A DNA stretch of 46,258 bases, taken from the NCBI RefSeq assembly GCF_003148885.1, contig NZ_QGHD01000019.1, forward strand, positions 1 to 46,258, in the 5' to 3' direction. The translations under genes and the position numbers were made by a program. Shown here piece after piece: positions 43,215 through 46,258 of the stretch. Under the pieces are notes generated by a model that did not search any database, was not told the DNA's origin, and saw nothing but the letters and a program-made list of their open reading frames with translations. Every line of letters begins with the position of its first letter. The stretch's first letter is position 1. The stretch comes from Hallerella porci. Lineage in GTDB: Bacteria; Fibrobacterota; Fibrobacteria; Fibrobacterales; Fibrobacteraceae.

Positions 43215-44384
43215 ATGCGTAAAATTAAAACCATGAACAACATTTCCCAGAAAGGTCTCGGCCTCTTCGGCAAGGACTATGAAGTCTCGGAATCGATGGA
43301 ATCCCCTGATGCGATTCTCGTCCGCAGCGCTCAAGTCGATACAGATTCTTTCGACGGACTTTTGGCAGTCGCTCGCGCCGGTGCAGGCGTGAACAACATC
43401 ACCATCGACAAAGCGAGTTCAAAGGGTATCTGCGTTTTCAATACGCCGGGTGCAAATGCAAACGCTGTTGCGGAACTTGTGATGACGATTCTCGGAATGG
43501 AAGTGCGCCACGTTGCCGAAGCCGAAGCTTGGGTGAAGGCACTCGATCCGAATGATCCTGCTTTGGATAAGACGATTGAAAAAGGCAAGAAGATGTTCTC
43601 GGGCACCGAACTTTCGGGCAAGACTCTTGGCGTGATCGGCCTTGGAAAAATCGGCGTGCTCGTTTCGAACTATGCGCGTTGGAAGAATATGAATGTCGTC
43701 GCTTATGATCCGTATCCGAGTGCTGCAAACATGCATAAGCTTTCGAATGTGGTGACTGTCGTGAAGACGATTGACGAAGTCATCGCTAAGTCGGATTTCC
43801 TCACTGTGCATGTTCCGTTCATCAAGGGCGTTACCGAAAACATGTTGAACGAAAAGAATCTCGCTGCATTCAAGGGCTCGATCATTATGAACTTTGCCCG
43901 CGGCGGAATCGTGAACATGGATACCGTTTACAAGATGATCGATGAAAACCGTTTGAGCGCATACCTCACGGACTTTGCCGATGCAAAATCTTTGCAGAAT
44001 CCGAAGATTAAAGTCTTCCCGCATTTGGGCGCAAGCACCGAAGAAGCCGAAGAAAATTGCGCAGTGATGGCAGTCGAAGAACTCAAGGATTACTTGGAAT
44101 TCGGCGTTGTCCGCAACTCGGTCAACTTCCCGCCGCTCGATAGCTTCCCGCATGCCGAAGTCAAGAGCCGCGTCGTCGTCATCAACCAAGACGTTCCGAA
44201 TATGATTGCAGAAATCACGAAGGTCTTTGGCGCTGCGAACATTAACATTGCAAGCTTCAGCAACAAGTCGAATGGCAAGATCGGTTATAACTTAATCGAC
44301 GTCGAATCTTCTGTGGATGATTCCATTATCGATGCGTTGAAGAAACTCGACAAGGTGATTCGCGTCCGCGTGATTCACTTCTAA
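43215..44384 (+). CDS. serA: D-3-phosphoglycerate dehydrogenase SerA
   Basis: SerA oxidises 3-phosphoglycerate in the first step of serine synthesis. The 389-aa product has the 2-hydroxyacid dehydrogenase fold: ARAGAGVNNIT near 56, NAD motif GVIGLGKIG near 138, catalytic Arg in NFARGGIVN and His in FPHLGASTEEAEEN, then a C-terminal ACT domain (about 320-389, VVVINQDVPNMIAEITKVFG) for serine feedback. The catalytic Glu of the usual DVFxxEP is not obvious; TDFADAKSL occupies that site, as in several anaerobe-type SerA proteins. AAAGGA precedes the ATG by 8 nt and a terminator follows. Confidence 0.93.
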   Translation: MRKIKTMNNISQKGLGLFGKDYEVSESMESPDAILVRSAQVDTDSFDGLLAVARAGAGVNNITIDKASSKGICVFNTPGANANAVAELVMTILGMEVRHVAEAEAWVKALDPNDPALDKTIEKGKKMFSGTELSGKTLGVIGLGKIGVLVSNYARWKNMNVVAYDPYPSAANMHKLSNVVTVVKTIDEVIAKSDFLTVHVPFIKGVTENMLNEKNLAAFKGSIIMNFARGGIVNMDTVYKMIDENRLSAYLTDFADAKSLQNPKIKVFPHLGASTEEAEENCAVMAVEELKDYLEFGVVRNSVNFPPLDSFPHAEVKSRVVVINQDVPNMIAEITKVFGAANINIASFSNKSNGKIGYNLIDVESSVDDSIIDALKKLDKVIRVRVIHF

Positions 44385-44403
44385 TTTTTCACTTTTGAAA
44401 AAT

Positions 44404-44436
44404 AAAAAGCGCCGAAGAATTTTCGGCGTTTTTTTA
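44404..44436 (+). terminator. Terminator of serA
   Basis: CGCCGAA (44410-44416) and TTCGGCG (44422-44428) pair, with flanking AAAAAG and TTTTTTTT extending the stem. It can also serve the convergent lipoprotein gene. Confidence 0.85.
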
Positions 44437-44455
44437 TGGAATGAAATGATGGCGT

Positions 44456-45019
44456 CTAATTTGTTTGGCAACTTTGCTTTGCTTCTTCATAAGTTTCGTC
44501 GCGATTGGCATTTTCTTTTGTCTTCGATTCGATTTCCACATAATAAGTGGAACCTTTGCAATATTGCTTGCTCGGTTCAAATTCAATTTGATCTTCCTCG
44601 GGAGTATCTTCGCTCATCAAGGAGTCAATGGTATGCTGCATTTTGTCGCCCATCAATTTAATTAGCAATTCACACTCGGCTTCCGAATTGGTTTCTTGCT
44701 TGATAAGAGTCGTCACTTGCGCATTATCGCCGTCCCATTTGATAATCATCTGAATCGTTTCGTTTTCTAAAATCCAAGTATCGTCCGATTTTTTGAAATC
44801 GCAAGAGGTAAAGATTTCGAAATCATCGTCATCGGAATTGCTCGAAGTCGGATTTTCAATTTCAGAATTTCCGCTCGAAGAACTTGTTGCGGGAGTTGAG
44901 ACGCTAGACAAATTATTTTCCGAGTCATCGGTCGGCGACGAGCTAGAATCATCGCAAGCGCTCATCATCAAGAATGTGAACCCCATCGCCAATGCAAATA
45001 CAATTTTGGATTTGAACAT
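44456..45019 (-). CDS. Putative lipoprotein with Ser/Asp-rich linker
   Basis: The 187-aa product has a lipobox MSAC (Cys22) followed by a long Ser/Thr/Asp/Asn linker (23-68), then a small domain with four Cys (about 73, 115, 153, 184) that may form disulfides. AGGAG is 8 nt before ATG 45019. No family recognised. The acidic, Ser-rich linker after the anchor is the usual design of Fibrobacter surface lipoproteins. Convergent with serA. Confidence 0.75.
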   Translation of the reverse strand: MFKSKIVFALAMGFTFLMMSACDDSSSSPTDDSENNLSSVSTPATSSSSGNSEIENPTSSNSDDDDFEIFTSCDFKKSDDTWILENETIQMIIKWDGDNAQVTTLIKQETNSEAECELLIKLMGDKMQHTIDSLMSEDTPEEDQIEFEPSKQYCKGSTYYVEIESKTKENANRDETYEEAKQSCQTN

Positions 45020-45203
45020 GTTTTTTGTCTCCTATTGAATGGTTGAAAAACTAACAACTTTTTAAATGAAAAATGTAGATGATGGCGCGCCGGAGGAAAG
45101 AACTTAGAGCTTAGAACTTTGATCTTAGAATTCTCTAAGATCATTTGCGCGAATTTTGAATTCAGAATTTGACCGTTTGAAAATTTGGGTGATTATTTTG
45201 CTG
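45020..45203. other. Intergenic stretch with dispersed repeat and hairpin
   Basis: No gene seen. GGCGCGCC (45083-45090) is followed by AGAACTTAGAGCTTAGAACTT and a perfect palindrome GATCTTAGA-ATTC-TCTAAGATC (45121-45142). The AGAACTTAGA wording is shared with 10745-10810, so this is another copy of the same dispersed family. Confidence 0.5.
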
Positions 45204-45408
45204 CAAAATTTGTCCGTCGGGACTCCGGAGATAACATTTTACCCGCAAAATTTGTTCATCGGAACTCCGGAAATAACATTTTACCCGCAAAATTTGTTCA
45301 TCGGAACTCCGGAGATAACATTTTACCCGCAAAATTTGTCCGTCGGGATTCCGGAGATAACATTTTACCTGCAAAATTTATTCATCGGAACTCCGGAGAT
45401 GAAATTTT
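45204..45408. repeat. 42-bp tandem repeat, about 4.8 copies
   Basis: Units start with CAAAATTTGT/CAAAATTTAT at 45204, 45246, 45288, 45330 and 45372 and contain CTCCGGAG or close variants followed by ATAACATTTTACC. Neighbouring copies differ at a few positions. Because 42 is a multiple of three, several frames stay open on both strands, giving 14-residue peptide repeats, but no ribosome site or homologous protein supports coding. It is a minisatellite, not a CRISPR, since there are no spacers. Confidence 0.9.
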
Positions 45409-45440
45409 GCAAATTTTCGCTCTCTGAGCACTGCCCACTA

Positions 45441-45469
45441 ATTACTAACCACTCATTCCTCATTTTTTC
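45441..45469. repeat. Pyrimidine-rich dispersed repeat
   Basis: ACTAATTACTAACCACTCATTCCTCATT lies between the 42-bp repeat and the helicase remnant; same family as at 1253, 13840 and 15612. Confidence 0.4.
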
Positions 45470-45772
45470 CTATCCCACTGCGAGCTTGTTTGTTTTCTTG
45501 ATGAATTTTGCGGGAATGGAGCGCTCTAATTTCCACGTGATGCTCATCGGGCGCGAGCCTTTGTGGGTAACGTAATCGGCGAGGCCTAAAAAAGTGTAAG
45601 CCGCGGCAGCACCGCTCACGGAATCGGTTTTATATTCGCGGACAAAGAGCAAAATTTTGCTATTCAATTCTCGGTGGTGAATGTAGCGCAAACCGGTTTT
45701 TGAGTTTTCGGATGTGGTGCACTGACTTTGCCAATGGAATAATTCTTCGTTAATCGAATAATCGTCGTACAT
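45470..45772 (-). pseudogene. C-terminal remnant of a DEAD/DEAH helicase (DUF3427-like)
   Basis: The 100-codon frame reads ELFHWQSQCTTSENSKTG, RYIHHRELNSKILLFVREYK, AAAAYTFLGLADYVTHKGS, RPMSITWKLERSIPAKFI and KKTNKLAVG, the conserved end of the C-terminal DUF3427 domain of phage/defence-type SF2 helicases. The rest of the ~1000-residue protein is missing: upstream on the minus strand there is only a dispersed repeat and the IS element. It begins with a chance ATG without SD. Best read as a 5'-deleted gene left after rearrangement next to the IS. Confidence 0.75.
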
Positions 45773-45782
45773 AGATTTACTG

Positions 45783-45870
45783 AGAAATTAGGAGAGAGGA
45801 ATGAGAAATTTTTAGTAAAGCGCCTATGGCGCAGAAAATAAAAATACTCTCTTTAGAAAATTAAAGAGAA
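45783..45870. repeat. Composite repeat: pyrimidine run, GC hairpin and AT hairpin
   Basis: On the minus strand a GCGCC-ATA-GGCGC hairpin (45822-45834) precedes a run TTTCTCATTCCTCTCTCCTAA, the same order as after dnaA. An AT stem CTCTTTA/TAAAGAG (about 45848-45868) follows toward the IS and may be a weak terminator. Confidence 0.4.
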
Positions 45871-45954
45871 TATTTATAGTTAATTAGTCGTCCCTTAAAA
45901 TCCCGCCCAGCCCGCATAACTATTGGGAAAAACTGATTTCCACCCTGTGAAAAT

Positions 45955-45994
45955 ATTGCAAGGTTTTCTAAAATATGACTGAAAACCTTGCAAT
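45955..45994 (+). promoter_or_regulatory. Hairpin around the transposase start codon
   Basis: ATTGCAAGGTTTTC (45955-45968) and GAAAACCTTGCAAT (45981-45994) are perfect 14-bp complements; the 12-base loop contains the ATG (45975-45977) and the left arm contains the AAGG ribosome site. In a transcript reading in from outside, this stem would block initiation; a transcript starting inside the left arm would not form it. Confidence 0.7.
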
Positions 45995-46258
45995 TTTTCC
46001 CATGTACAGACCGCCAAAATCCCACGCACAGACAAGCCTTTTCTGTTCCCTTGAGGAGCAGTTGAACCACAAGCACCCCCTCTACGTTCTCGCGAACAAG
46101 ATTGACTGGAACAAGTTCGAGACCGAGTTTTCGAAACGGTTTGACGACAAAATGGGTGCGCCGAACAAGCCGATCCGTCTCATGACCGGGCTCATCATCC
46201 TGAAGCACATCCGCAACGTATCGGACGAGTCCGTCGTGGAGCAGTTTCAGGAAAACGC
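45975..46258 (+). mobile_element. IS5-type transposase, 5' part (runs off window)
   Basis: From ATG 45975 the frame is open to the last base: MTENLAIFPMYRPPKSHAQ, SLFCSLEEQLNHKHPLYVL, ANKIDWNKFETEFSKRFDD, KPIRLMTGLIILKHIRNVSD, ESVVEQFQENA. This is the N-terminal DUF772-type region of IS5-group (IS1182/ISL2-like) DDE transposases; the catalytic triad lies beyond the window. Codons are much more GC-rich (AAC, CTC, AAG, ATC) than the neighbourhood, which marks recent arrival. The left inverted repeat of the IS could not be fixed, but lies between 45870 and 45955. Confidence 0.85.

Noticed and set aside
43419-44189. Long minus-strand frame inside serA
   Set aside because: A shadow of the high-identity SerA coding frame with no start signal or recognisable motif.
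45204-45408. CRISPR array
   Set aside because: The 42-bp units follow each other without unique spacers and no cas genes are present.
45156-45575. Protein of 139 residues with 14-residue repeats
   Set aside because: Open in several frames only because the repeat is a multiple of three; no ribosome site, and it runs into the helicase remnant on the other strand.
45861-46208. Minus-strand gene over the IS left end
   Set aside because: It is the complement of the transposase frame, which has clear IS5-type similarity.

Overview
The window looks like chromosomal DNA of a Fibrobacter species (phylum Fibrobacterota). I infer this from a FISUMP-type domain protein at the left edge, two secreted GH26 mannanases ending in the 'QGAYIIRVKNA' sorting tail, Ser-rich lipoproteins of the 'SACDDSSSS' style, a four-gene block of prepilin-like proteins ending in a giant Cys-rich secreted protein, and many genes started from AT-rich leaders without a Shine-Dalgarno (SD). 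No database search was possible, so genus is an inference.

Layout. (1) 1-2200: FISUMP-like gene, GIY-YIG nuclease-like gene and a convergent TerC-family membrane protein. (2) 2566-8897: a complete, tightly coupled four-gene Wadjet (JetABCD / MksFEBG-like) SMC system, the main defence locus of the window; it matches a known system. (3) 8942-10713: methyltransferase and flippase-like membrane protein. (4) 10850-13015, minus: an open frame joining a compact UvrD-type helicase to a PlsC acyltransferase, with a strong internal ribosome site at the junction. (5) 13178-13631: consensus promoter, small membrane protein, tRNA-Val directly abutting its stop codon, tRNA-Asp, terminator. (6) 13632-15586: dnaA and an upstream region with one perfect DnaA box. 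(7) 15699-25012: three prepilin-like genes and a giant PilX-like gene that is frameshifted near 22.75 kb and carries a G10 tract. (8) 25137-30747: trpS, NfeD-like protease, release-factor-like protein, lipoprotein, and a Nudix-lpxC-fabZ operon. (9) 30814-35731: two GH26 mannanase genes with separate terminators and a ZinT-like lipoprotein behind a promoter holding two tandem palindromes. (10) 35817-41378: YfhO-family membrane protein, an unannotated 36-aa membrane peptide, an ArsR-methyltransferase fusion, a PAP2 phosphatase and an EamA transporter. (11) 41443-44384: large-form ispG and serA. (12) 44456-46258: lipoprotein, dispersed and 42-bp tandem repeats, a 5'-truncated helicase remnant (DUF3427-like) and the start of an IS5-type transposase whose start codon lies in a perfect hairpin loop.

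How things fit. Most genes are core metabolism or envelope functions (tRNA charging, lipid A and fatty acid synthesis, isoprenoids, serine) mixed with fibre degradation (mannan) and surface appendages. Accessory character concentrates at the two edges and in the Wadjet block. The strongest leads are the helicase-PlsC joint frame, the G10 tract plus frameshift in the giant pilus-associated gene, the tandem TTAG-N6-CTAA operators before a ZinT-like gene that has lost metal ligands, the mRNA-tRNA junction with no spacer, and the hairpin masking transposase initiation.
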